A stretch of DNA of 64,000 nt from Fodinibacter sp038258215 (GTDB lineage Bacteria > Actinomycetota > Actinomycetes > Actinomycetales > Dermatophilaceae), in NCBI GenBank assembly GCA_038258215.1, contig JBBSQC010000016.1:11844-75843 (forward strand), read 5' to 3'. A model generated the notes under the pieces. The model did not search any database. It saw only the letters and a program-made list of their open reading frames with translations, and was not told where the DNA came from. The translations under genes were made by a program, and so were the position numbers. Each line of letters begins with the position of its first letter. Position 1 is the stretch's first letter. This document shows, in pieces, positions 8,518-16,765 of the stretch.

Positions 8518-8850
8518 GATGCTTTGATCGGTTCCCAGTTGAACGAATCGCGGGGAAGAGAGCCAAGCTGCATCGGCCTCATCTCCTCGCGAGTCAAGGC
8601 CCGCACGGCGGCCGACGGCACGAGCACTTCCGCCGCCGCCCTGAGCGCCCGGTCGATCGTCACGAGAGCGTCTTCCTGGGGCCAGGTCACCGCCACGTAC
8701 TCGGCATCCCGGATCGAGGCGCGCCCGCGCTCCCGAGCGGTCTTCCAGGCCGTGAGCGTGACACCCGGTCGTTGAGGAGAAGTATCTTCAGCGCGGTGAG
8801 CCGCTCGGCCCGCTCGAGCGCCACGTCTTCGGCGAGGTCGTGAACCCTCC
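8518..8850 (-). pseudogene. PIN-domain-like gene remnant
   Basis: Reading leftward, one frame gives VHDLAEDVALERAERLTALK and ILLLNDR. After a shift near 8775 a second frame continues TLTAWKTARERGRASIRDAE, YVAVTWPQEDALVTIDRALR and ends at a stop beside 8502. The pattern RDAEYVAV, then ALVTIDRALRAAA resembles the C-terminal half of VapC-like PIN toxins. No N-terminal acidic motif or start codon is present. I regard it as a frameshifted remnant. The family assignment is tentative. Confidence 0.3.
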
Positions 8851-8872
8851 TGCCTGCCCCGGCCAGGAAGGG

Positions 8873-10570
8873 TCAGGCGTCGACGATGACGGGGATGACC
8901 AGGGGGCTGCGGCGGTGGGTGCGCTGGGCCCAGCCCGATGCGGCCCGGCGGACCAGCTCCTCGATCTGCTCGAGGTCGTCGATGCCGTCGTGGGTGGCCT
9001 TGGTGAGGGCCTTCTGGATCGATGGGGTGGCGCCGGAGAAATCCATGACCTCGGGCGGGAAGCCGTGGGCGAGGTAGTCGGGGTCCTCGGTGAGGCTTCC
9101 GGTGTCGGGGTCGATGATGCACACGACGGTCACCACGCCCTCCTCGGCCAGGGTGCGCCGCACGTGCAGGGTCTCCTCGGTGGCGCCGCCGACGGTCATG
9201 GCGTCGACGTAGACCAGGCCCGCGGGGACGGTGCCGGTGATGCGGGCCCGGCCGTCGACGAGGTCGATGACGCTGCCGTCCTGGGCGATGAGGACGCGCT
9301 CGGCATCCACCCCGGTGCGGATCGCGATGTCGGCGTTGGCGCGCAGGTGGCGCCACTCGCCGTGGACAGGCAGCACGTTGGACGGGCGGATGATGTTGAA
9401 GCAGTACGCGAGCTCGCCGGCGCTGGCGTGGCCGGAGACGTGAACCTTGGCGTTGCCCTTGTGCACCACGGTCGCGCCCCACCGGGTGAGCTCGTTGATG
9501 ACGCGGTAGATGGCGTTCTCGTTGCCCGGGATGAGCGAGCTGGCCATGAGCACCGTGTCCCCCTCGGTGATGCTCACGGGGTGGTCACGGTTGGCCATCC
9601 GGGCGAGGGCGGCCATCGGCTCGCCCTGGGAGCCGGTGGCGATGATGGTCTGCTGGTCGGGGCGCAGCCGGTCGAGGGCCTTGAGGTCCTTGACGACGAG
9701 GCCGTCGGGGATCGTGAGGTAGCCCAGCTCGCGCGCGATGCCCATGTTGCGCACCATCGACCGCCCGACGAAGGCGACCTTGCGCTTGTGACGCTGGGCG
9801 GTGTCGAGGATCTGCTGGATGCGGTGCACGTGGCTGGCGAAGCTCGACACGATGACCCGGCCCTTGGTCGTGCGGAAGACCGTGTCGATCGCGGGCGCGA
9901 GCTCCTCCTCGGAGACGGTGAAGCCGGGGACCTCGGCGTTGGTGGAGTCGACGAGGAACAGGTCGACGCCCTCCTCGCCCAGGCGGGCGAAGGCGCGCAG
10001 GTCGGTGACTCGGCCGTCGAGGGGGAACTGGTCCATCTTGAAGTCGCCCGTGTGCAGGACGAGCCCGGCCGAGGTGCGAATGGCGACGGCCAGCCCGTCG
10101 GGGATCGAGTGGTTGACGGCGACGAACTCGCAGTCGAACGGGCCGAAGGAACGCCGGTCACCCTCGGCGACCTCGACGGTCACCGGGGTGATGTGGTGCT
10201 CGACAAGCTTGGCCTTGAGCAGGGCCAGGGTGAGCCGCGACCCGACGACGGGGATGTCCGGTCGCTCGCGCAGGAGGTAGGGGACACCGCCGATGTGGTC
10301 CTCGTGACCGTGCGTGAGCACGATGGCGTCCACCCGGTCCAGACGGTCCCGTATCCAGGTGAAGTCCGGGAGGATGACGTCGACCCCGGGCTGGTGCTCG
10401 TCGGGGAAGAGCACGCCGCAGTCGACGACCAGCAGCCGGCCGGCGTGCTCGAACACGGTCATGTTGCGACCGATCTCACCCAGACCCCCCAGGGGGACGA
10501 CGCGCAACCCGTTCTTCGGCAGGTCGGGCAGCGAGCCGCCGGTCTTGCGACGCGGACCTCGGCGGCTCAT
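8873..10570 (-). CDS. rnj: ribonuclease J
   Basis: 565 residues, the normal length for actinobacterial RNase J. The metallo-beta-lactamase motif HGHEDH is at residues 87-92, followed by IGGVPYLL. The beta-CASP region shows DSTNAE, SSFASHVHRIQQ and SGHASAGE. The C-terminal helical domain ends at 8873. The enzyme is a dual endo- and 5'-exoribonuclease for mRNA decay and rRNA maturation, cytoplasmic, using two zinc ions. In many actinomycetes dapA lies just upstream; here the upstream DNA has no clear gene, so the local order differs. Confidence 0.96.
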   Translation of the reverse strand: MSRRGPRRKTGGSLPDLPKNGLRVVPLGGLGEIGRNMTVFEHAGRLLVVDCGVLFPDEHQPGVDVILPDFTWIRDRLDRVDAIVLTHGHEDHIGGVPYLLRERPDIPVVGSRLTLALLKAKLVEHHITPVTVEVAEGDRRSFGPFDCEFVAVNHSIPDGLAVAIRTSAGLVLHTGDFKMDQFPLDGRVTDLRAFARLGEEGVDLFLVDSTNAEVPGFTVSEEELAPAIDTVFRTTKGRVIVSSFASHVHRIQQILDTAQRHKRKVAFVGRSMVRNMGIARELGYLTIPDGLVVKDLKALDRLRPDQQTIIATGSQGEPMAALARMANRDHPVSITEGDTVLMASSLIPGNENAIYRVINELTRWGATVVHKGNAKVHVSGHASAGELAYCFNIIRPSNVLPVHGEWRHLRANADIAIRTGVDAERVLIAQDGSVIDLVDGRARITGTVPAGLVYVDAMTVGGATEETLHVRRTLAEEGVVTVVCIIDPDTGSLTEDPDYLAHGFPPEVMDFSGATPSIQKALTKATHDGIDDLEQIEELVRRAASGWAQRTHRRSPLVIPVIVDA

Positions 10571-10997
10571 CGTCGGCCTCCGGTCGCGGGGAGCGTGGTG
10601 GGACGTGCGTGCTGGTCGTGGTGCGGGGTGGTCACTGGGCTGCTCCGGTGGTGTGAATGTCGGCGGGGGACGGTACGGGGGCGAGGTGGTCGGTCAGCGA
10701 GGGTGGGCGGCGGACGGCGTCGGGCGGCGCCTCGTTGAGGCCGATGAGCACCAATCTTGGCAGCACGTCGCTGAAACGCGCCGCCTCGGGGTGGGTGTTG
10801 GGCCTCGACCACGCCACCCCGGCCGCCTCGCCGCCCGGTTCGGGACGTCGACGCTTCGACAGGTCGTGTGCTGCGCGCCCAGCCCCACACCCAGGCTGAC
10901 GTGCGACCAGTGTCGCATCGAGTCAAGGGGTCCGAGCACGGTCACCGCTGGTCGCGGCATCCCACCTCGACCCGGCGGTGAGGTGACGGCTCCATCA
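10571..10997. other. intergenic region between rnj and the arsR-type gene
   Basis: About 430 bases without a supported gene. A minus-strand frame at 10632-10817 (61 codons, reading MAWSRPNTHPEAARFSDVL and on) ends 61 bases before rnj. It could be a small gene or the tail of a deleted gene, but I recognise nothing in it and the start has no ribosome site. The stretch 10818-10997 holds no feature I can name. Confidence 0.5.
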
Positions 10998-11032
10998 GTA
11001 CCCTTGTGGGTACGTACCGAATCAGGTACGTT
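10998..11032 (+). promoter_or_regulatory. promoter and tandem operators of the arsR-type gene
   Basis: Two adjacent palindromes are seen: GTACCC-TTGT-GGGTAC (10998-11013) and CGTACC-GAATCA-GGTACG (11013-11030). A promoter fits inside them: -35 TTGTGG (11004-11009), a 17-base spacer, -10 TACGTT (11027-11032), and the ATG at 11040 only 7 bases later. There is no ribosome site, so the mRNA is probably leaderless. A dimeric ArsR-type repressor on either palindrome would cover -35 or -10, which predicts autorepression. Confidence 0.65.
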
Positions 11033-11039
11033 GGCCGCC

Positions 11040-11357
11040 ATGGATGCCGTGATGCAGGCCCTGGCCGACCAGAGCCGGCGCACGGTGCTGGAGATCCTGC
11101 GGGATCATCCCGCGACGGCGGGTGAGCTGGCTGACGCCTTGCCCATCGCCCGTCCCGGGGTCTCCCGGCACCTGCGGGTGCTGCGGGAGGCGGGGCTGGT
11201 CGACGTGCGCCAGGACGCCCAGCGCAGGATCTACAGCCTTCGACCGGAGGCCCTCGTCGAGGTGGACGAGTGGCTGGGCGACTACCGCGCGCTCTGGCAG
11301 AACCGGCTCGATGCACTGCACACCGAGATCGCACGAGGAAAAAGGGGAACGACGTGA
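11040..11357 (+). CDS. ArsR family transcriptional regulator
   Basis: 105 residues. The winged helix is plain: MQALADQSRRTVLEILRDHP, AGELADALPIARPGVSRHLR, VLREAGLVDVRQDAQRRIYS. The end, EVDEWLGDYRALWQNRLDAL, is the signature of the ArsR subgroup that pairs with SRPBCC/AHSA1 proteins. No metal-binding CxC motif is present, so it is not an arsenic-type sensor. Its stop overlaps the start of the SRPBCC gene (GTGA). The promoter carries two palindromes, consistent with autoregulation. Confidence 0.9.
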   Translation: MDAVMQALADQSRRTVLEILRDHPATAGELADALPIARPGVSRHLRVLREAGLVDVRQDAQRRIYSLRPEALVEVDEWLGDYRALWQNRLDALHTEIARGKRGTT

Positions 11358-11878
11358 GCATCATCGCCACGATGCGGGCCATCGACGACGCCCGCGGCGC
11401 AGTACGCGTCGAAGACGTCTACGACACCGACATCGACGACCTGTGGACGGCGTGCACGACACCGGAGCGCCTGGCGCGATGGATCGCCGAGGTGTCTGGT
11501 GACCTGAGGGTGGGTGGGACCGTGAGTGCCGTGTTCACGAGCACGTGGAGCGGGTCTGTGCGGATCGAGGTCTGCGATGCCCCGCACCACCTCGTGGTGA
11601 CGATGGAGCCGGGAACCGATGACGAGACCCACCTCGAGGCCCGGCTCACGGAGCAGGGGTCGCAGACCCGGCTGGTCGTGGAGGAGCGTGGCCTGCCGGT
11701 CGACCAGCTCCACTTCTACGGGGCCGGCTGGCAGGTCCATCTGGAGGATCTCGGCCGTTCCCTGGCCATCGGGGGTTCCGCGCACGAGGACGGTTGGTCG
11801 GCAGAAGCACCCGCCCGGGCCTGGAACGAGCGGTGGACCAGCCTCACCCCGGAGTACGAGAACAGGTTGGCCCGCTAG
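11354..11878 (+). CDS. SRPBCC (AHSA1-like) domain protein
   Basis: 174 residues from GTG at 11354, with AAAGGGG upstream inside the arsR gene. The N-terminal pattern VEDVYDTDIDDLWTACTTPE, RLARWIAEVSGDLRVGGT is the START/AHSA1 fold entry, and the ligand cavity strands follow. Proteins of this group often bind hydrophobic ligands or act with the adjacent ArsR protein in a two-gene stress unit. The substrate is unknown. Translation is coupled to the regulator through the 4-base overlap. Confidence 0.85.
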   Translation: MSIIATMRAIDDARGAVRVEDVYDTDIDDLWTACTTPERLARWIAEVSGDLRVGGTVSAVFTSTWSGSVRIEVCDAPHHLVVTMEPGTDDETHLEARLTEQGSQTRLVVEERGLPVDQLHFYGAGWQVHLEDLGRSLAIGGSAHEDGWSAEAPARAWNERWTSLTPEYENRLAR

Positions 11879-11884
11879 CCCCCT

Positions 11885-11932
11885 GACAGCGGGGCCGGGT
11901 CGTCCCCAGACAGCGGAGCCGGGTCGTCCCCA
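11885..11932. repeat. 24-base tandem duplication
   Basis: Two adjacent 24-base units (11885-11908 and 11909-11932) starting GACAGCGG differ at a single base. They lie between the SRPBCC gene and the lipoprotein gene. It is probably a simple slippage duplication. No hairpin or operator is evident. Confidence 0.8.
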
Positions 11933-12062
11933 GACGCTCGCGGGTATCAGCCGCGGCTCGCGGTGCTCCTGAAGCGGGAGGCCGTCGTGATCCAACCGTG
12001 CGGATGGATCACGCACCTCGGCAGATCGAGCACCACACCCGGACCGAGCAAGGAGATCTCAC

Positions 12063-12500
12063 ATGGCGTCACGATGGACCGCGGCGGCCGCGATGGTGCT
12101 GATCGGCACCGGACTGGGCGGATGCGGGGGCTCTGGCGCCTCGGACAGCCCCGCCGTCGTCTCCGAGGCCGCCTCAGTGGCGCCCTCGGACCTGGAGGGG
12201 GCGACGTCCGGTGACGCCGACCTCGATGGTCAGGCCGACGAGGGTGCGGCCATGACCGCCGAGGAGCTCTGCGGCTTCCTGGCCGACGAGACCCCGAAGG
12301 TCATCGACCTGCGCCCGGCCGAGTACGCGTACGCGACGTTCGGTGGAGCACTCTTCGCCTTCTACACTGACCAGGGCCTGCTCACCGACATCGACGGCGC
12401 CGACATCGACGCACTCTCGGCCGAGGGCTGTCCCGGCGCTGCGGCCGAGCTGTTGCCGGTGCTGGGGGCTGACAGCTTCCAGGAGCTCCTGTCCCAGTAG
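12063..12500 (+). CDS. hypothetical secreted lipoprotein
   Basis: 145 residues. The signal peptide MASRWTAAAAMVLIGTGLGG ends in a lipobox, LGGC, with Cys22 as the lipid-anchored residue. A low-complexity Ala/Ser/Asp-rich linker follows (about 25-60), then a small acidic domain with two Cys (EELCGFLADE and SAEGCPGAAAE) that may form a disulfide. A ribosome site AAGGAG lies 7 bases before the ATG. I do not recognise the family. It would sit on the outer face of the membrane. Confidence 0.8.
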   Translation: MASRWTAAAAMVLIGTGLGGCGGSGASDSPAVVSEAASVAPSDLEGATSGDADLDGQADEGAAMTAEELCGFLADETPKVIDLRPAEYAYATFGGALFAFYTDQGLLTDIDGADIDALSAEGCPGAAAELLPVLGADSFQELLSQ

Positions 12501-12522
12501 GGACCGATCGCGGCCTGAGGCG

Positions 12523-13647
12523 TCAGCGCAGCCCGGTGCGCCGCTCCAGCGCCAGCGCCACGAGCTCATCGATCAGCTCGGGATAGGGCACACCCGTCGC
12601 GGCCCACATCCGCGGGTACATCGAGCTGGGGGTGAACCCCGGCATGGTGTTCACCTCGTTGACCAGGACGGTGCCGTCGCCCGTGAGGAAGAAGTCCACG
12701 CGCGCCAACCCCTCGCACCCCGCGGCGTCGAAGGCCTCGACGGCCATCGCCCGGATCCGCTCCGTGGTCTCGGCGGGCACGTCGGCGGGGGTGTCCAGCC
12801 GCACGTCGGCGGCATCGAGGTACTTGGCCTCGAAGTCGTAGAAGTCGTGGTTGGCGAGCACGATGCACTCCCCCAGCACGCTCGCCCGCGACGACCCCCC
12901 GCCTCGACCCTCCAGCACACCGCACTCGATCTCGCGGCCGAAGACCGCGGCCTCGACGACCACCTTGGGGTCGTGCTCGCGGGCCGCCTCGATCGCCGCC
13001 CGCAGGGCCTCCGGCCCAGCCACCTTGGTGATGCCCATGCTCGAGCCCGCACGCGCCGGCTTGACGAACACCGGCCACGACAGGGCGTGCACGGCATCCA
13101 TCGCCGCTGCCGGATCCCGCTGCCACTGCTTGTCGGTGATGACGACGTAGGGCCCGACAGGAAGCCCGGCCGCCGCGAGAACCACCTTCATCATGTGCTT
13201 GTCCATCATCACGGCGGATGCCGTCACCCCCGACCCGACGTAGCGCACGTCGGCGAGGTCCAGCAGCCCCTGGATCGTGCCGTCCTCGCCGAACGGCCCG
13301 TGCAGCAGTGGGAAGACGACGTCGACCTCGCCGAGGGTCTGCGGGGGCCGGCCCGCGTCGTGCACGGAGAGGGTCCGGTCGGTGGCGCTGGTCGGCACGA
13401 TGACACTCGCGGCATGGGTGTCGACCTCGGGCACGTGCCCGGTGGCCAGCCGCAGCCGCTCGGGGTCGTCGGGGGCGAGGACCCAGTGACCGTCCTTGGC
13501 GATCCCGACCGGCACCACGTCGTACCGGTCCCGGTCGAGGGCCTCCAGCACGCTGGCTGCGGTCGCGCACGACACCGCATGCTCCGAGGACCGGCCGCCG
13601 AAGACGAGCGCGATGCGGATCCTGCGGTCCGTCCTTGCGTCATTCAT
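12523..13647 (-). CDS. ddl: D-alanine--D-alanine ligase
   Basis: 374 residues from the ATG at 13647. An upstream start would add 69 residues of unrelated sequence. Family motifs are GGRSSEH at 17-23, FPLLHGPFGEDGTIQGLLDL, the ATP-grasp lysine in VFVKPARAGSSMGI and the metal ligands in VLVNEVNTMPGFT. The enzyme makes D-Ala-D-Ala for peptidoglycan from two D-Ala with ATP, in the cytoplasm. It is convergent with the lipoprotein gene and divergent from the PLP enzyme. In related genomes ddl lies next to gpsA; here the PLP-enzyme gene separates them. Confidence 0.95.
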   Translation of the reverse strand: MNDARTDRRIRIALVFGGRSSEHAVSCATAASVLEALDRDRYDVVPVGIAKDGHWVLAPDDPERLRLATGHVPEVDTHAASVIVPTSATDRTLSVHDAGRPPQTLGEVDVVFPLLHGPFGEDGTIQGLLDLADVRYVGSGVTASAVMMDKHMMKVVLAAAGLPVGPYVVITDKQWQRDPAAAMDAVHALSWPVFVKPARAGSSMGITKVAGPEALRAAIEAAREHDPKVVVEAAVFGREIECGVLEGRGGGSSRASVLGECIVLANHDFYDFEAKYLDAADVRLDTPADVPAETTERIRAMAVEAFDAAGCEGLARVDFFLTGDGTVLVNEVNTMPGFTPSSMYPRMWAATGVPYPELIDELVALALERRTGLR

Positions 13648-13723
13648 CGCCAACGACCCTATCGGCCGCCGAAGCCAAGGCGGGCGCGCGGCACCGGCGT
13701 GGGGACGGCATACGCTGACGAGC

Positions 13724-14833
13724 GTGACCGAGAGCCCCACCGACGCCCCGTCCGACCAGGGCGCGCACCGCCTGGCCGCTGCCACCCGCATCGTCACGCT
13801 GGGCCGCGAGCCGGCCGAGCCGGGAGGGCAGGTCGGTGCCCCGCTCGTGCTCACCTCGACCTACCACGCCGACGGCCCGACGAACTACGCCCGCTCGGGC
13901 AACCCCACGTGGTCGGCGTTCGAGAGTGCCCTCGGCGACCTGGAGGGCGGCTCGGCGCTGGTGTTTGCCTCCGGCATGGCGGCGGTCTCCGCGGCGCTGT
14001 CCCTGCTCCCGCACGGAGCGGCCGTGGTCGCGCCGACGGCGGCCTACAACGGTGTGATGGTCACCCTCACCGACCGCGTCGAGGACGGCAGCGCGGTCGT
14101 GCGCCTGGTGGAGGTGACCGACACCGACGCCGTCGTCGCGGCCCTGGACGGTGCCCACCTGCTCTGGCTCGAGTCCCCCACCAACCCGCTGCTCGAGCTG
14201 GCCGACCTGCCGGCCCTCATCGCTGCGGCGCGAGCCCGCGCGGTGCTCACGGTCGTCGACAACACCTTTGCGACCCCGCTGCTGCAACGGCCGCTCGAGC
14301 ACGGTGCCGATGTCGTCGTGCACTCGGTGACGAAGTACCTCTCCGGGCACAGCGACCTCCTGCTCGGCGCCACCGTCACCGCTCCCACCGAGTCCGGGCG
14401 CGCCCTGCAGGAGCGCCTGCGGCGCCACCGTCAGCTGCACGGCGCGATCGCCGGCCCGGTCGAGACGTGGCTCGCCCTGCGCGGGCTGCGCACGCTGCAC
14501 CTGCGGGTCGAGCGGGCCGGGGCGAATGCCGTGGAGCTGGCCGACCGGCTCGCCGGGCACCCTTCGGTGCGGAGGGTGCGCTACCCCGGCCTGGGGGCGA
14601 TGGTCTCCATCGAGGTCGTGGGTGGCGCACAGGGCGCCGAGCGGGTCGCCGCGGCCACCCGCGTGTGGGTGCACTCGACGAGCCTGGGTGGGGTGGAGAG
14701 CCAGATCGAGCGGCGACGGCGCCAGCCCGGTGAGCCGGAGGCGGTCCCGGTGGAGCTGCTCCGCCTCTCGGTCGGCGTCGAGGACGTCGAGGACCTCTGG
14801 CGCGACCTCGCCCAGGCCCTCGACCGCGCCTGA
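13724..14833 (+). CDS. cystathionine gamma-synthase/lyase-type PLP enzyme
   Basis: 369 residues. Motifs are YARSGNPTW, the pyridoxal phosphate loop FASGMAAVSA, DNTFATPLLQRPL and the PLP lysine K204 in SVTKYLSGHSDLLLG. The family performs gamma-elimination or gamma-replacement in methionine/cysteine trans-sulfuration; which reaction is unclear. The usual segment of about 20 residues between YPGL and GFGAMVS is missing: here YPGL runs directly into GAMVS at 290/291. The active-site residues are unaffected. The GTG at 13724 is preceded by TACGCT seven bases upstream, suggesting a leaderless start. Confidence 0.88.
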   Translation: MTESPTDAPSDQGAHRLAAATRIVTLGREPAEPGGQVGAPLVLTSTYHADGPTNYARSGNPTWSAFESALGDLEGGSALVFASGMAAVSAALSLLPHGAAVVAPTAAYNGVMVTLTDRVEDGSAVVRLVEVTDTDAVVAALDGAHLLWLESPTNPLLELADLPALIAAARARAVLTVVDNTFATPLLQRPLEHGADVVVHSVTKYLSGHSDLLLGATVTAPTESGRALQERLRRHRQLHGAIAGPVETWLALRGLRTLHLRVERAGANAVELADRLAGHPSVRRVRYPGLGAMVSIEVVGGAQGAERVAAATRVWVHSTSLGGVESQIERRRRQPGEPEAVPVELLRLSVGVEDVEDLWRDLAQALDRA

Positions 14834-14850
14834 CCCCACCCCCCACCTAC

Positions 14851-14925
14851 CCGACTTATTGCGCCACAGCCACCCCCGACGGGCCGAAAAGCCGGGCCGA
14901 ATGTGGCTGTGGCGCAATAAGTCGG
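14851..14925. terminator. long perfect hairpin between convergent genes
   Basis: Arms 14851-14873 and 14903-14925 are perfect 23-base inverted repeats. The left arm starts CCGACTTATTGCGCC and ends CAGCCAC. The 29-base loop can fold further (GGGCC, GGCCC-type pairing). It lies between the PLP-enzyme stop and the gpsA stop and is a likely two-way terminator. A closely related arm occurs at 39891-39967 after another gene, so this is a dispersed element. Confidence 0.8.
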
Positions 14926-14932
14926 GGGTGGG

Positions 14933-15931
14933 TCAGGCGGTCTCGGCCTTGCGCGGGCGGGACAACAGGGCCGTGACGACCTCCTGCGCCGTGCGCCCGT
15001 GCTGGATCATCGCGTCGACCTGCTCGATGATCGGCACGTCGACCTGGTGGTGGCGCGCCAGGTCGAGGATGGACGTGCAGGACTTCACGCCCTCCGCGGT
15101 CTGCCTCGTCACCGCGACGACCTCCTCGACCGCCATCCCCTGCCCGAGCCGCACCCCGAAGGAGTGGTTCCGCGAGAGCGGTGACATGCAGGTGGCGATC
15201 AGGTCGCCCACGCCCGCGAGCCCCGAGAAGGTGCTCGCCTCTCCCCCGACGGCCATGCCCAGGCGCATCGTCTCGGCCAGCCCGCGCGTGATGATCGACG
15301 CCTTGGAGTTGTCACCCATCCCCAGCCCCTCGGCCATGCCCACCGCAAGGGCGATGACGTTCTTGACCGCACCCGCGATCTCGGTGCCGACGACGTCGGT
15401 GCCGGTATAGGGACGGAAGTAGGGCGCCGCACAGGCCGCTGCGACCCGCTCGGCCATCGCCTCGCTCCCGGCCGCGACGACGGATGCCGCGGGCTGCTTC
15501 GCCGCGATCTCGCGGGCCAGGTTGGGGCCGGACACCACGACGATCCGCTCCTGCTCCACCTGCCCCACCTCGGCGATCACCTCCGACATCCGCTTCGTCG
15601 TGCCGAGCTCGACGCCCTTCATGAGGGACACCACCGCCGCGGAGCCGGGCAGGGCCGAGCCCCACGTGGTGAGGTTCGCGCGCAGGGTCTGCGAGGGCAC
15701 CGCGAGCACGACGACGTCGGCACCGCCGGACGCCTCGAACGGGTCGGTCGTGGCCCGGATGGTCTTGGGGAGCCGCAGCTCGGGAAGGTAGTCCTCGTTG
15801 ACCCCGGCGTTGATCTGGTCGACGACCTCCTGGCGTCGCCCCCACATGGTGACCGACGTGCCCGCATCCGCGAGGACCGCGGCGAAGGCCGTCCCCCAGC
15901 TGCCGGTGCCGTATACCGCTGCCGTCGTCAT
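14933..15931 (-). CDS. gpsA: NAD(P)-dependent glycerol-3-phosphate dehydrogenase
   Basis: 332 residues, standard length. The nucleotide-binding motif is YGTGSWGTAFA at 7-17. VSGPNLAREIA, the catalytic-lysine region EIAGAVKNVIALAVG and FSGLAGVGDLIATC are all present. It makes sn-glycerol 3-phosphate from dihydroxyacetone phosphate for phospholipid synthesis. The start codon overlaps the stop of plsC (ATGA, 15928-15931), so the acyltransferase that uses its product is co-translated. The long hairpin at 14851-14925 closes the operon. Confidence 0.96.
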   Translation of the reverse strand: MTTAAVYGTGSWGTAFAAVLADAGTSVTMWGRRQEVVDQINAGVNEDYLPELRLPKTIRATTDPFEASGGADVVVLAVPSQTLRANLTTWGSALPGSAAVVSLMKGVELGTTKRMSEVIAEVGQVEQERIVVVSGPNLAREIAAKQPAASVVAAGSEAMAERVAAACAAPYFRPYTGTDVVGTEIAGAVKNVIALAVGMAEGLGMGDNSKASIITRGLAETMRLGMAVGGEASTFSGLAGVGDLIATCMSPLSRNHSFGVRLGQGMAVEEVVAVTRQTAEGVKSCTSILDLARHHQVDVPIIEQVDAMIQHGRTAQEVVTALLSRPRKAETA

Positions 15932-16683
15932 GAGGCCTCCTTGAGGGGCTTGGGTCTCCCGGTGGATGTGATGCCGTGGACGGTGGGGTCGAAGCGCGTT
16001 CGGGGTGCGGTCTCCCCGCGGATCTCCTCCAGCAGGACGGTGATGGCGGCCATGATCCGCGCTGTCGCCTCCAGCAGCAGGTCAGCGGTGACCTCCCTGC
16101 AATGGAGGTCCTCGAGGTCGACGGGTGGTCCGGCCCGCACGACCATCCTCGTGCGCGGGAGCAGGTGCAACCGGCGGGAGTAGGGCGCGAGCACGTCGGC
16201 GGCCCCCCAGGTGGCGACCGGCAGCACGGGGCACCCGGTCTCCAGGGCGACCCGCGCGGCACCGGTCTTGCCACGCATCGGCCACAGGTCGGGGTCCCGC
16301 GTGAGGGAGCCCTCCGGGTAGATCACGACGCAGCGCCCCTGGTGGACCGCCTCGACCGCGGACCGGTAGGCGTCGACGGCCCGCCCGGACTCGCGGTGCA
16401 CCGGGATCTGGTCGGCGGCCCGCAGGATGCCGCCGACGACCGGGATCCTGAACACCTCGATCTTCCCGAGGTAGTGCGGCGTGTGCCCGTGGTCGACGAG
16501 GAAGTGCCCGAGCACCAGCGGCTCGAGGTAGGAGTAGTGGTTGGTCACCGCGACGTAGCCGGTCTCGGGCAGGTTCTCCTCCCCGGCCCAGTCCCGCTTG
16601 GTCAGCAGACGCAGGAGTGGCCGCAGCAGCGCGACGACGAACCGGTAGGCGATGGGCCGGGAATGGTCCAAGGGGGTGCTCAC
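15928..16683 (-). CDS. 1-acyl-glycerol-3-phosphate acyltransferase family (PlsC-like)
   Basis: 251 residues from GTG at 16683, chosen because GGAAGG lies 6 bases upstream; a longer GTG start at 16728 lacks one. Motif I normally reads NHxSxxD. Here it is NHYSYLEP with His49 and Glu54, so Glu replaces the usual catalytic Asp. Motif III is YPEGSLT (Glu124 onward). The block IPVHRESGRAVDAYRSAVEA and RDPDLWPMRGKTGAARVALE is typical of the actinobacterial group next to gpsA. It should acylate lysophosphatidate at the membrane. Activity with Glu at this site is uncertain. Confidence 0.9.
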   Translation of the reverse strand: MSTPLDHSRPIAYRFVVALLRPLLRLLTKRDWAGEENLPETGYVAVTNHYSYLEPLVLGHFLVDHGHTPHYLGKIEVFRIPVVGGILRAADQIPVHRESGRAVDAYRSAVEAVHQGRCVVIYPEGSLTRDPDLWPMRGKTGAARVALETGCPVLPVATWGAADVLAPYSRRLHLLPRTRMVVRAGPPVDLEDLHCREVTADLLLEATARIMAAITVLLEEIRGETAPRTRFDPTVHGITSTGRPKPLKEAS

Positions 16684-16765
16684 GCGCAGCCTTCCGTGGA
16701 GTGGGATCTTGGCATTGTGGTCTGCCACTGGGGCGATGTCGAGCGTGCCATCGGCGTGGTGGACG

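Noticed and set aside
8840..10738. Plus-strand frame of 632 codons over rnj
   Set aside because: Antisense shadow of RNase J.
10632..10817. 61-codon minus-strand frame upstream of rnj as a gene
   Set aside because: No ribosome site, no recognisable motif, and codon pattern not better than in other frames. Left as part of the intergenic entry.
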